DNA of 64,000 bases from Limimaricola sp027213785 (GCF_050847355.1 NZ_CP193755.1:434001-498000), one strand, 5' to 3'; shown: positions 43,430-52,244, counted from the stretch's first letter. The notes: generated by a model not told the origin, from the sequence alone. Translations and numbers: made by a program.

Positions 43430-44827
43430 TCATTTCTGCTCGGGGGTTTCGACCGGGTAGCCGGCGGCGCTCCATGCCTTCCAACTGCCCGGCACGTTGC
43501 GGATGGTTTCGAAGCCATGCGCCGCGAGCAGGCTTGCCGCGATGCTGGCGCGGAAACCGCTGGCGCAGTAGGTCGCGTAGGATTTGCCGCGGTCGAGATC
43601 GTTCATCTTCTCGCGCAGCTCACCAAGAAAGGCATGCGTCGCGCCCGGCACGTGGCCGTCCTGCCATTCGTCGGGCTTGCGCACGTCGAGCGGCGTGATG
43701 TCCTGCGCGTCCTTCAGCTCATGCACAGAGATCTGCGGGATCTGCGCGAAATCGCGACCGGCCTCGCGCCAGGCGCTCATGCCGCCGGCGAGATAGCCGC
43801 CGAACCGGTCGAAGCCGGTGCGCCAGAGGAGCTTCACGACCTCGGGCAAGTCGCCATCCTCGTGCAGAACGAGGTGGATGGGCTTTTCCGGATCTAGCAG
43901 CCACCCGGCCCAGACCGACAGTTCCGGCCGCGCGCCGATGTTGAGGCTGCCTTTCACGTGGCCTGCGCCGAAATCCATCATGTCGCGGGTGTCGACGATC
44001 TGCGCGCCGCCCTCGGTGGCCTCGGCGAACTGGTCGACCGTGAGGGGTGGCACGCGCGGCAGGTTGCGCAGCACCTCCGGGCCCTTGGCGTTCACCTTCT
44101 TCAGCCGGGGGTAATGCGTCGGCACCGGCGGGGCGTCCGCCTGCATCACCTTCTTGAATTCCTCGAGGCTCTCGATCTTCGCGTAGTCGTTGAAGCGCCT
44201 CTCGTAGCCGATGGTCGAGGACATGCGGTCCCCGATATCGGGGCCGCAGGCCGATCCGGCGCCGTGGCAGGGATAGATGATCACGTCGTCGGGCAGCGCC
44301 ATGAACACGTCGCGCACCGTGTGGAACAGCTTTTCGGTCAACTCCTCGGTCTGGTCGTCGCCCATCAGGTCGGGCCGGCCGACGCTGTCGACGAAGAAGG
44401 CGTCGCCAGAAAGCACGCCCCAAGGCGTCTTGGTGTCGCCGTCATAGAGGAAATAGGACATGTGCTCGGGGGTGTGGCCGGGAGTGAAGCGCGCCTTCAT
44501 CCGCAGCCCGCCAAAGCGGAACTCGTCGCCGTCTCGCACGGTCTCGTGGTCGAAGCCGTACTCCGCGCCGCCCTCGGTGCTGACATAGAGCTTGGCCTGT
44601 CCGCCGAGCCGGTCGACCAGCTCGCGCGCGCCGCTCATGAAGTCGGCGTGGATGTGGGTTTCGAACACATGGGTGATGGCAAGGCCGAAGCGCCGTGCCG
44701 CCTCCAGGTATATGTCTACGTCTGGGCGCGGATCGACCACGGCACAGACATGCGCGGCGTCGTCCCCCAAGAGGTAGGAGCATTCGGCGACGCCGTCGGC
44801 CAGAATCTGTTCGAAGCGCAGGGTCAT
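43430..44827 (-). CDS. Persulfide dioxygenase-rhodanese fusion protein
   Basis: The 465-residue protein has an MBL/ETHE1-like domain (about 1-245; THIHADF with H58, H60, D62, then FTPGHTPEHMS and GDAFFVDSVGRPD) and two rhodanese domains (about 255-360 and 365-460). The first lacks the catalytic cysteine (VLHEDGD where YCxxG is expected). The second has it, C421 in TYCASGFRAS. Such fusions oxidise glutathione persulfide and shuttle sulfane sulfur. GGAGGA precedes the ATG at 44827. The gene is divergent from the DsrE-type gene. Confidence 0.87.
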   Translation of the reverse strand: MTLRFEQILADGVAECSYLLGDDAAHVCAVVDPRPDVDIYLEAARRFGLAITHVFETHIHADFMSGARELVDRLGGQAKLYVSTEGGAEYGFDHETVRDGDEFRFGGLRMKARFTPGHTPEHMSYFLYDGDTKTPWGVLSGDAFFVDSVGRPDLMGDDQTEELTEKLFHTVRDVFMALPDDVIIYPCHGAGSACGPDIGDRMSSTIGYERRFNDYAKIESLEEFKKVMQADAPPVPTHYPRLKKVNAKGPEVLRNLPRVPPLTVDQFAEATEGGAQIVDTRDMMDFGAGHVKGSLNIGARPELSVWAGWLLDPEKPIHLVLHEDGDLPEVVKLLWRTGFDRFGGYLAGGMSAWREAGRDFAQIPQISVHELKDAQDITPLDVRKPDEWQDGHVPGATHAFLGELREKMNDLDRGKSYATYCASGFRASIAASLLAAHGFETIRNVPGSWKAWSAAGYPVETPEQK

Positions 44828-45055
44828 GGCAGGTCCTCCTTCACATGCGCAAACGGGAATGCTTCGGAGAGGGTTCCGGTGGTGCCGGGAGACGGCGCCT
44901 GCCCGCCTGCAACGGGAAGAAGGGTGGACAGAAGGTTTATACGTAGTTGAATGTGTGAATGCGTCAAAAGGGCGCAGCCGGAGTCGGTGCGGAGGAGCGC
45001 CGTCTCGATCGGCGCGGTAGGGCATGCCGCCCATGCCCGCTCAAGGGAGGACGAA
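44828..45055. promoter_or_regulatory. Divergent promoter region of the dioxygenase-rhodanese and DsrE genes
   Basis: A 228-base gap with an AT-richer core at about 44935-44970 (TTTATACGTAGTTGAATG). No dyad as clear as at the pmpA or sox promoters is seen. Confidence 0.35.
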
Positions 45056-45529
45056 ATGACGATACTGAAACGGATGCGCGGCGTGTTGGCCGCCGGACTT
45101 GCGGTGCTGACATTGCTGGCGGCGGGGAATGCCGCCGCGCAGGACAGCGACCGCTATGGCCAGCAGAAGGTGGTCTACCACATCAACGGCAATGGCGGCG
45201 AGGACGACAAGGCCTATCGCGGCGCGCTGCGCAACGTGCAGAACCACATCAACGCCGTGGGCCGCGACAATATCGAGGTCAAGGTGGTCCTGCATGGCAA
45301 CGGGGTCGGGCTGCTGCAGAACGCGATGGAGAACGAGCAGCTGCAGATGGACGTGACCAGCCTGCGCGGTCAGAACGTCGTCTTCCTGGTGTGCAACAAC
45401 ACGCTGACCGGTCGTGACATCAGCTACGAGGAGGACCTGTTCGAGGTGTTCGAGGACCAGATCGTCCCCTCGGGCGTGGCCGAGCTGAGCTACCTGCAGG
45501 GGCAGGGCTACACCTACGTCAAGCCGTGA
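45056..45529 (+). CDS. Periplasmic DsrE-family protein
   Basis: The 157-residue protein has a signal peptide (VLAAGLAVLTLLAAGNAAAQ) and a DsrE/F-like fold (KVVYHINGNGG, NVQNHINAVG, VVLHGNGVGLL). C113 in VVFLVCNNTL is at the place of the sulfur-carrying cysteine of the family. It may bind sulfane sulfur in the periplasm next to the Sox system. GGGAGG precedes the ATG at 45056. It faces the rhodanese gene across a bidirectional hairpin. Confidence 0.82.
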   Translation: MTILKRMRGVLAAGLAVLTLLAAGNAAAQDSDRYGQQKVVYHINGNGGEDDKAYRGALRNVQNHINAVGRDNIEVKVVLHGNGVGLLQNAMENEQLQMDVTSLRGQNVVFLVCNNTLTGRDISYEEDLFEVFEDQIVPSGVAELSYLQGQGYTYVKP

Positions 45530-45535
45530 ACCCGC

Positions 45536-45562
45536 CGCTGGGCCGCCTCGCGCGGCTCAGCG
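45536..45562. terminator. Bidirectional terminator hairpin between dsrE-like and rhodanese genes
   Basis: CGCTGGGCCGC (45536-45546) pairs with GCGGCTCAGCG (45552-45562) with one G-T pair. It overlaps the stop region of the minus-strand rhodanese gene and follows the plus-strand stop at 45529. Confidence 0.55.
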
Positions 45563-46138
45563 CCCTGCTGCGACGGTAAGCCCGAGCAGCCGCCAGACCT
45601 GCATGCCACCCCGGTAATAACTGATCTTCTCCGCAGGATAGCCGGCGCCGATCATCGCGCGGATCGCGGTGGGCGACTGGCCGCACCACGGGCCGTTGCA
45701 GAACAGCGCCACGCGCGGCGCCTCCGAACAGTCCCAACCCTCGAAATCCGGCTCGCAGTTCAGCTCGCCCAATCGGTCGGTGATCACGTCCCATGGCAGG
45801 TGGATCGCCCCCGGAATGGTGCCGCCTTCGAACCAGTCGCGGGTGCGGCTGTCGATCACCACGGCCTCCGGATCCTCCAACATGTCGAGCAGTTCCAGCT
45901 CGCCGATCGTCGTGACGCCCTCGGCGGGCGTCATCGGCTGGATGCAGAAGGGCGGACAGGCGCGCGACGTCTTGGCGAAGTCGCCGGTGATGACCGCCTC
46001 GTTGTCCTGTTCGCGCATGATCTCGATCGGCCCGTCCGGCGTCTCGACGGTGACCGACATGCGGTCGGCGTCGATGCCGACCGGCTCGGCGAGCGCAGGT
46101 GCGGCAAGGAGGGCAAGGACGGCTGCAAGGCGGATCAT
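45557..46138 (-). CDS. Periplasmic rhodanese-like protein with a CNGPWC loop
   Basis: The 193-residue protein has a signal peptide (about 1-18) and a rhodanese domain (about 85-190) with AVVIDSRTRDWFEGGTIPGA and the active loop C147-NGPW-C152, in which the catalytic cysteine is followed by a second one. Two further cysteines in ACPPFC (61 and 65) may form a disulfide. It would transfer sulfane sulfur in the periplasm. It is the last gene of the DUF302-hemA-rhodanese string, 12 bases behind hemA. Confidence 0.82.
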   Translation of the reverse strand: MIRLAAVLALLAAPALAEPVGIDADRMSVTVETPDGPIEIMREQDNEAVITGDFAKTSRACPPFCIQPMTPAEGVTTIGELELLDMLEDPEAVVIDSRTRDWFEGGTIPGAIHLPWDVITDRLGELNCEPDFEGWDCSEAPRVALFCNGPWCGQSPTAIRAMIGAGYPAEKISYYRGGMQVWRLLGLTVAAGR

Positions 46139-46150
46139 GATCGGTCTCCC

Positions 46151-47374
46151 TTATTGCGCGGCCATCGGCACGCGGGCGATACGGCAGCGGTCCCAGAGCG
46201 CCTCCAGCGCCGAGGCCAACCGGTCGAGATCGGCCTCCGAATGCACCGGCGAGGGCGTGATGCGCAGCCGCTCGGTGCCGCGCGGCACGGTGGGATAGTT
46301 GATCGGCTGGATGTAGATGCCGAACTCGTCGAGCAGCAGGTCCGATATCCAGCGGCATTTCACCGGATCGCCCACCATCACCGGCACGATGTGGCTCGGA
46401 TTGGGCAGGTGTGGGATGCCCGCCGCGTCGAGCCGGGCGCGCAGGCTCGACACTTGCTCGGCCTGCAACCGGCGCTCGGCGTCCGAAGTCTTGAGGTGGC
46501 GCACCGCCGCCTGCGCGCCGGCAGCGACGGCGGGGGGCAGCGCGGTGGTGAAGATGAAGCCCGAGGCGAAGCTGCGCACGAAATCGCACAAGGCGGCGGA
46601 GGCGGCGATATAGCCGCCCATCACGCCGTAAGCCTTGCCCAGCGTGCCCTCGATCACGTCGATGCGCCCCATCAGCCCCTCGCGCTCGGCGACGCCGCCG
46701 CCGCGCGGGCCGTAGAGGCCGACGCCATGCACCTCGTCGAGATAGGTCAAGGCGCCGTAGCGCTCGGCCAAGTCGCAGATGCCGGCGATGGGGGCGATGT
46801 CGCCATCCATCGAATAGACGCTCTCGAAGGCGACGATCTTCGGGGCATTGGCTGGCAGGGCCGCGAGTTTCGCCTCCAGATCGGCGAGGTCGTTGTGCTT
46901 CCAGATCACCTTTTCGGCGCGGCTGTGACGGATGCCCTCGATCATGCTGGCGTGGTTGCCCGCATCCGACAGCACGATGCAGCCGGGAATGCGCGCGGCC
47001 AGCGTGCCCAGGGCGGCCCAGTTCGACACGTAGCCCGAGGTGAAGAGAAGCGCCGCCTCCTTGCCATGCAGGTCGGCCAGCTCGCGCTCGAGCGCCACGT
47101 GATGGCGGGTCGTGCCCGAGATGTTGCGGGTGCCGCCCGCGCCTGCGCCGACTTCGTCGAGCGCCGCGTGCATCGCGGCCAGCACCTTCGGGTGCTGGCC
47201 CATGCCGAGATAGTCGTTCGAGCACCAGACGGTGACCTCGGAGGGCGCGGGGCCGTCATGGCGGGTGGCGGCGGGAAAGGCGCCGCGATGGCGCTCCAAC
47301 TCGGCGAAGCGGCGGTAGTTGCCCTCGGATCTGAGACGGTCGAGCTCGGCGGCGAAGAAGCTGTCGAAGGCCAC
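46151..47374 (-). CDS. hemA: 5-aminolevulinate synthase
   Basis: The 407-residue PLP enzyme joins glycine and succinyl-CoA to 5-aminolevulinate, the first step of heme synthesis in alphaproteobacteria. Signatures are VWCSNDYLGMGQHP, TRNISGTTRHHV, the PLP lysine K247 in EGTLGKAYG, and YLDEVHGVGLYG. The start is a GTG at 47374, three bases after the DUF302 stop. Rhodobacteraceae can carry two ALAS genes (HemA and HemT in R. sphaeroides); whether this is the only one cannot be told. Its place among sox genes suits the demand of SoxA, SoxX and SoxD for c-type heme. Confidence 0.93.
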   Translation of the reverse strand: MAFDSFFAAELDRLRSEGNYRRFAELERHRGAFPAATRHDGPAPSEVTVWCSNDYLGMGQHPKVLAAMHAALDEVGAGAGGTRNISGTTRHHVALERELADLHGKEAALLFTSGYVSNWAALGTLAARIPGCIVLSDAGNHASMIEGIRHSRAEKVIWKHNDLADLEAKLAALPANAPKIVAFESVYSMDGDIAPIAGICDLAERYGALTYLDEVHGVGLYGPRGGGVAEREGLMGRIDVIEGTLGKAYGVMGGYIAASAALCDFVRSFASGFIFTTALPPAVAAGAQAAVRHLKTSDAERRLQAEQVSSLRARLDAAGIPHLPNPSHIVPVMVGDPVKCRWISDLLLDEFGIYIQPINYPTVPRGTERLRITPSPVHSEADLDRLASALEALWDRCRIARVPMAAQ

Positions 47375-47377
47375 CCG

Positions 47378-47809
47378 CTACTGCCCCGCCGCCTCTTTGG
47401 CGATGCCGTCGAGCAGCGCCTGCACCTCCTGCATCGGGCCATCGGGCATCGCCCGGTAGCCGATCTCGACCGCGCCGTCCCTGTCGGTGACGAAGATCCC
47501 GTAGGGGCAGTGCGCGATGTTGGCCGGATCGGCCTCCATCACCTTGCGCGACACCACCGCCGAGCAGAACAGGAACACGTCGGCGGCGTCGAAGATGGTC
47601 ACGTCGCTGCCCACGTCCTCCCCGGTGCGGTTGAGCATGTCACCGACGCGGCTGACATAGTCGACCACCAGACCCTCTCCGACGATGGCGCTCTCGACGC
47701 TGAAGGTGGCGTCCTCGAAGCTGCCGTCGAAGGGATAGGTGACCACCTCCTGCGCCGAGGCGACCCCGCCCGCAAACGCGACCAGCGCCGTCAAAAGGAT
47801 CCGTCTCAT
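47378..47809 (-). CDS. Periplasmic DUF302 protein
   Basis: The 143-residue protein has a signal peptide (about 1-19) and a DUF302 domain: an early strand YPFDGSFEDATFSVESAIVG, IFDAADVFLFCS and HCPYGIFVTDRDG. Two conserved cysteines are in FLFCSAVV and IAHCPYG. DUF302 proteins are often found with sulfur oxidation genes; their activity is unknown. A GGAGGAG site lies upstream of the ATG at 47809. It heads the DUF302-hemA-rhodanese operon, separated from soxD by two hairpins. Confidence 0.82.
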   Translation of the reverse strand: MRRILLTALVAFAGGVASAQEVVTYPFDGSFEDATFSVESAIVGEGLVVDYVSRVGDMLNRTGEDVGSDVTIFDAADVFLFCSAVVSRKVMEADPANIAHCPYGIFVTDRDGAVEIGYRAMPDGPMQEVQALLDGIAKEAAGQ

Positions 47810-47838
47810 GGCCTTACTCCTCCCCTGTTGCGGGTCGG

Positions 47839-47911
47839 GCCGGGCATGGCCCGGCCGTTTCCCTCCTGCCGCCCAAGGCGGCGATGCGGGCGGCCCTGCA
47901 CGGGCCGCCCG
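47839..47911 (-). terminator. Two hairpins between soxD and the DUF302 gene
   Basis: On the minus strand, CGGGCGGCCC and GGGCCGCCCG (47887-47896 and 47902-47911) form a perfect 10-bp stem just after soxD. A second hairpin of the CCGGGC-ATG-GCCCGG kind lies near 47839-47855. They likely end or reduce the main sox transcript before the accessory operon. Confidence 0.6.
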
Positions 47912-47918
47912 GAATGGC

Positions 47919-49244
47919 TCACTCGCCCTGCGCTTCGAGGAAGGCGGTGATGGCGGTGATGTCCTCGTCGCTGCGCAAGCCCGCGAAGGACATCTTGGTG
48001 CCCTTCAGGTAGGCGCGCGGATCGGCGAGGAAGCCCGCGAGGCTCTCGTGATCCCAGACCAGCCCGTCCGCGCCGGCCTCTTCCAGCGCACCCGAGTAGC
48101 GGAAGCCCTCGACCGTGCCGGCGGTGCGCCCGACGATGCCGTTGAGCTGCGGGCCGCTGCGGTTCTTGGCGTTGTCGCCGACCTGGTGGCAGGCGGCGCA
48201 TTTCTTGAACACCCGCTCGCCGGCCGCAACCAACTCCGGATCGGGTCCGGCGCTCGCCTCGACGACCGCCTCCGCCGGGGCCGCTTCCGCGTCGGCGCCT
48301 TCGACGGAGGCCTTGTCGGCCTCACCCGCGACAGCCGCATCTTCCGGCGCCATGGGCTGGTCACCCGCCACTGCCTCCTCGGCGGGCTCGGCATCCGCGG
48401 GCTGCGCCGCGGCCTGCTCCTCGACCTCGATCGCGGTGTCCTCGACATCCGCGTCACCCTCGTCCGAGCCCGGCGTCACGTCGAGCACGGCGGCCCGCAT
48501 GGTGATCTCGACCTCGTCCTTGCAGCCTTCCATGCAGGCCTCGCCGGAGAAGGCGGTCAGCTCGGTCTCGGGCCGGTCGTCGGGCTTGAATCCCTCGGCA
48601 TTGGGCATCTCGACCTCGGCGAAGCTCTCGTTCGACAGCTCGAAGTCGTCCTCGACGATGTTGTTGAGATAGAGCAGGTAGGCGGTGATCGCGTAGACTT
48701 CGTCCGGCGTGAGCGACTGCGCGTCGCCGAAGGGCATGGCCCGGTGCACGTAGTCCCAGACGGTCGAGAGATAGGGCCAGTAGGAGCCGATGGTCTTGAC
48801 CGGGTCCTTGCGCTCGAGCGTGCCCTGACCACCGGCGAGCTGCGGCCAGCGGCCGACCGCCTCGCCGAAATCGCCGTGGCAGGAGGCGCATTTCTCGACG
48901 AAGACCTCCTCGCCGGTCCAGACATCGCCCGAACCCACCGGCAGGCCCTGCCCGTCGGGGCGGATGTCGATGTCCCAGGCGGCGATCTCCTCGGGCAGCG
49001 CCTCGCGGCCCAGCCCGTAGCCGCCATCGCGGGTCGGGGCAGCGGGCTCGGCATTGGCCTGCGCGACCGTCTCGACGGTCGGGGCGGGGGCTTCGGTCTC
49101 CTGGGCGTTGGCGGCGGCCACGAAGGACACCCGCGCCGGCGCCGGCATGTCGACCACAAACTGGTCGGCCAGCACGTAGGCCAGGGTCAGCACGCTCGCC
49201 GTGCCGGCGGAGGCGGGTGCGAGGATTTTAAGAAACTTCGACAT
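47919..49244 (-). CDS. soxD: Sulfur dehydrogenase cytochrome subunit SoxD
   Basis: The 441-residue c-type cytochrome has an N-terminal signal/anchor (about 10-30) and two heme motifs, C119-AS-C122-H123 and C349-AA-C352-H353. Between the heme domains, about 265-345, is a long alanine/glutamate-rich linker with a cysteine pair in EACMEGCKD. SoxD passes electrons from the SoxC molybdenum site while the SoxY-bound sulfane is oxidised. The start at 49244 overlaps the soxC 3' end by 17 bases. At 441 residues it is slightly longer than the Paracoccus protein, owing to the linker. Confidence 0.9.
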   Translation of the reverse strand: MSKFLKILAPASAGTASVLTLAYVLADQFVVDMPAPARVSFVAAANAQETEAPAPTVETVAQANAEPAAPTRDGGYGLGREALPEEIAAWDIDIRPDGQGLPVGSGDVWTGEEVFVEKCASCHGDFGEAVGRWPQLAGGQGTLERKDPVKTIGSYWPYLSTVWDYVHRAMPFGDAQSLTPDEVYAITAYLLYLNNIVEDDFELSNESFAEVEMPNAEGFKPDDRPETELTAFSGEACMEGCKDEVEITMRAAVLDVTPGSDEGDADVEDTAIEVEEQAAAQPADAEPAEEAVAGDQPMAPEDAAVAGEADKASVEGADAEAAPAEAVVEASAGPDPELVAAGERVFKKCAACHQVGDNAKNRSGPQLNGIVGRTAGTVEGFRYSGALEEAGADGLVWDHESLAGFLADPRAYLKGTKMSFAGLRSDEDITAITAFLEAQGE

Positions 49245-50529
49245 TTTCCGCCTCGCCGCGTTCGTTGACATGCCAGGTCTGGATGCCGTTGTTGTGGTAG
49301 ATCGAGTTCTCGCCGCGGATCGCCCGCAGGTCGTTCTTGGTCGGCTGCACGTAGCCGGTGGAATCATGCGCGCGGCTTTGCAGCAGCAGCGGTTTCCCGT
49401 CCCAGTCGAACTCGAAGTAGAACCGGTGCATCGACTTGTCGAAGCTCGGCCCCGACATGCGCGCCTCGTGCCAGTTCTTGCCGCCGTCGAGTGTGACGTC
49501 GACGCGCGGGATGGTGCCGCGACCCGACCAGGCGACGCCGGTAAGCACGGTCGGTCCCTTGGAGTGCAGGATCGGCGCCTGTGGGCTGGGGTTGGTGATG
49601 ACCGACTTGGCGTCCATCTCCCAGGTGAAGCGGCGGGCGATGCCGTTGTCGAGAAGGTCGGTGTATTTCGACGTCTCCTCGCGGTGATGCCAGGGCTGGT
49701 CGCCGACCTCGATCCGGCGCAACCACTTGATCCACATGTTGCCTTCCCAGCCCGGCACGACGAGGCGGATCGGGTAGCCCTGCTCGGGACGCAGCGCCTC
49801 GCCGTTCATCTTGAAGGCGACGAGGCAGTCGTCCATCGCCTTCTCAATCGGGATCGAGCGGGTCATGGCCGATGCATCGGCGCCCTCAGGCATGATCCAC
49901 TTGCCGTTGGTCTTGACTCCCGCCTCTTCGAGCAGAAGCCGCAGCGGCACGCCGGTATACATGACGTTGTGGATCATGCCGTGGGTGTACTGGCAGCCAT
50001 TGAGCTGCGCGCCGGCCCATTCCATGCCCGAATTCGCCGCGCATTCGAGGAAATAGACCCGGTTCTCGCGCGGGAAGCGCATCAGGTCCTGCATCGTGAA
50101 GACCAGCGGCTTGTCGACCAGGCCGTTGATCATCAGCCGGTGCGCTGCCGGGTCGACCTCGGCGATGCCGGCATGGTGCCGCTCGAAGCACAGCCCGTTC
50201 GGGGTGATGATCCCGTCGAGTTCGTGCAGGGGCGTGAAGTTCACCGAGGAGACCGGATCGGCGGTCAGCCATTCGACGTTGCGACGGATGACATGCGCCT
50301 CGTATTGCGAGGGGGTGCCATAGGGGCGGGCATCGACGCCGTCGCCCAGATACTGCATCCAGGGCTGCAGCTCGGTGATCGCCGGATCGGGCGACTGTGC
50401 GGCCACGCGGCTGCCCGCGATGGCGCCGCCGGCGGCGAGCGCGCCGGTCAGGAAGCCGCGCCGCGAGGGGGCGGGATCTTTGCTCATGCTCGGGGTCCTC
50501 TTGTCGTCCATGTCGGCGGGGCGGCTCAT
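49228..50529 (-). CDS. soxC: Sulfur dehydrogenase molybdenum subunit SoxC
   Basis: The 433-residue protein belongs to the sulfite-oxidase family. It has a twin-arginine signal (SRRGFLTG near residue 22), a molybdopterin domain with the Mo-binding C163 in YFLECAANSGMEW, and a dimerisation domain (about 300-420, VDVTLDGGKNWHEA). With SoxD it oxidises the outer sulfur on SoxY to sulfone level. The ATG at 50529 overlaps the soxB stop (ATGA). Confidence 0.93.
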   Translation of the reverse strand: MSRPADMDDKRTPSMSKDPAPSRRGFLTGALAAGGAIAGSRVAAQSPDPAITELQPWMQYLGDGVDARPYGTPSQYEAHVIRRNVEWLTADPVSSVNFTPLHELDGIITPNGLCFERHHAGIAEVDPAAHRLMINGLVDKPLVFTMQDLMRFPRENRVYFLECAANSGMEWAGAQLNGCQYTHGMIHNVMYTGVPLRLLLEEAGVKTNGKWIMPEGADASAMTRSIPIEKAMDDCLVAFKMNGEALRPEQGYPIRLVVPGWEGNMWIKWLRRIEVGDQPWHHREETSKYTDLLDNGIARRFTWEMDAKSVITNPSPQAPILHSKGPTVLTGVAWSGRGTIPRVDVTLDGGKNWHEARMSGPSFDKSMHRFYFEFDWDGKPLLLQSRAHDSTGYVQPTKNDLRAIRGENSIYHNNGIQTWHVNERGEAENVEVS

Positions 50530-52220
50530 CCGGCCACCACGTCGACGCTTGTGTTGGGGTCGATGGAAACGGTGCCCTGATTGCGGATATGGCTTTCGAC
50601 CACGTCCCAGATCGCCGGGCCCTCGGTGCCCTCGTTGACGCTGGCCCATCCGGCCACGACGTAGGTTTTCGACGGATCGATCTTCTCGCCCGACGACAGC
50701 AGCGTCATCTCGGTGACGCGGCTGCCCTGCGGCTGGGCGATGTCGATCCGGTAGCCCATGCCGCCGACGCGGACCATGTCGCCGCCCTGCTGGTAGTAGG
50801 GGTCGGGATTGAACAGGTTGTCGGCCACGTCCTCGAGAATGAGCTTCAGCGTCTCGCCGGTCATTTCCGAGCGGTAGGCCTCGGGGTAGCTCATCGCGGT
50901 GGCGTTGAAGACGTCCTCTCGGGTGATCTCCTGTCCGGGCATCAGCGAGGCGCCCCAGCGGAAGCCGGGCGAGAGCGCGATGTCGGCCTCGCGCTCGGAA
51001 ATCAGCGCGTTGCAGATCAGGTCGTCCCAGGTGCCGTTGAAGTTGCCGCGCCGGTAGAGCAGCGACTCGGTGGTGCCCAGCACCTCGGACATCTCGTCCT
51101 TGAACGGCGCGCGGGTCTCCTCGACCAGCGCGGTCATCTCCGGATCGGGCGCGATCACGTCCGAGAAGATCGGGATCAGCCGGTGGGTCAGCCCCTTGAG
51201 CGCGCCGTCCTGCACGTCGAGATCGACGCGGCTGACGAACTTGCCGTGGCTGCCCGACGCGATCAGATGCGTCGAGCCGACGAGTACCGGCTCGGGCAGG
51301 GCGTCATGGGTGTGACCGGTCAGGATCACGTCGATGCCGGGCACCTGCGCGGCCATCTTGCGGTCCACGTCGAAGCCGTTATGCGACAGCACCACCACGA
51401 TTTCGGCGCCCGCGTCGCGCGCCTCCTGCACCACCTTGGCCATCCGCTCCTGCCGCACGCCGAAGCTGAGATCGGGGAACATCCAGTTCGGGTTGGCGAT
51501 CGGCAGATAGGGGAAGGCCTGGCCGATCACGGCGATCGAGGCGCCGCCGCGCTCGAACATCTTGTAGGGCTCGTAGGCCGGCTCGTCCCATGTCGCGTCG
51601 AAGATGTTGGCGCCGAGGAAGGCGGGGTCGAGTTCGGTCTCGAGGATCTCGTTGACCCGGTCGATGCCCAGCGTGAACTCCCAATGCGAGGTCATCGCGT
51701 CGGTGCCCAGCGCGTTGAACAGCCGCACCATGTCGGCGCCTTGCGTCTTGAGGGCGGGCAGCGAGCCCTGCCAGGTGTCGCCGCCGTCGAGCAGCAGCGC
51801 ATCGGGGCGCTCGGCCCGGATCGCCTTGAGCACGGTGGCGATGCGGTCGAGACCGCCCATCTTGCCGTATTCCCGGCCCAGCGCGACGAAATCGTCATAG
51901 GTCAGCGCGTAGTCGAGCGGCGAGCCGTCCTCGATGCCGTAGAGCTTGCGGAAGGCGGCGCCGGTGACATGCGGCACGAGACCCTGCGCTTCGCCGACAC
52001 CGAGGTTGATCTCGGGCTCGCGGAACCAGATCGGCTGGGTCTGGGCATGGATGTCGGTGATGTGGATCAGCGTGACATTGCCGGGGCCACCGGTGCCGAT
52101 CAGGTCGTCCTGGCTGAGCCGCTGCTGGGCCGCGAGCCGGGACCAGTTGCCGAAGCCGGAGGCCCCCCAGAGGGCGGAGGCGGCGAGGCCGGCCTGAAGA
52201 AAGTGGCGGCGGGCGATCAT
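50526..52220 (-). CDS. soxB: Thiosulfohydrolase SoxB
   Basis: The 564-residue protein is a dimanganese metallophosphatase-fold hydrolase that releases sulfate from SoxY-cysteine S-sulfate. It has a Tat signal (ARRHFLQAG), ITDIHAQTQP with the first metal ligands, DGGDTWQGS, the SoxB-specific TSHWEFTLG and ILTGHTHDALPEP. A 5'-nucleotidase C-terminal domain covers about 370-560. A hairpin and an AT-rich segment lie upstream at 52245-52302, so it may have its own promoter. Confidence 0.94.
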   Translation of the reverse strand: MIARRHFLQAGLAASALWGASGFGNWSRLAAQQRLSQDDLIGTGGPGNVTLIHITDIHAQTQPIWFREPEINLGVGEAQGLVPHVTGAAFRKLYGIEDGSPLDYALTYDDFVALGREYGKMGGLDRIATVLKAIRAERPDALLLDGGDTWQGSLPALKTQGADMVRLFNALGTDAMTSHWEFTLGIDRVNEILETELDPAFLGANIFDATWDEPAYEPYKMFERGGASIAVIGQAFPYLPIANPNWMFPDLSFGVRQERMAKVVQEARDAGAEIVVVLSHNGFDVDRKMAAQVPGIDVILTGHTHDALPEPVLVGSTHLIASGSHGKFVSRVDLDVQDGALKGLTHRLIPIFSDVIAPDPEMTALVEETRAPFKDEMSEVLGTTESLLYRRGNFNGTWDDLICNALISEREADIALSPGFRWGASLMPGQEITREDVFNATAMSYPEAYRSEMTGETLKLILEDVADNLFNPDPYYQQGGDMVRVGGMGYRIDIAQPQGSRVTEMTLLSSGEKIDPSKTYVVAGWASVNEGTEGPAIWDVVESHIRNQGTVSIDPNTSVDVVAG

Positions 52221-52244
52221 GGGCGGTTCCCTGTCATCGGATGC

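Noticed and set aside
45056..47809. soxE, soxF and soxG in the gap where Paracoccus has them
   Set aside because: The genes there read as DsrE, a rhodanese, ALAS and DUF302; none has the flavoprotein or diheme motifs of SoxF or SoxE.
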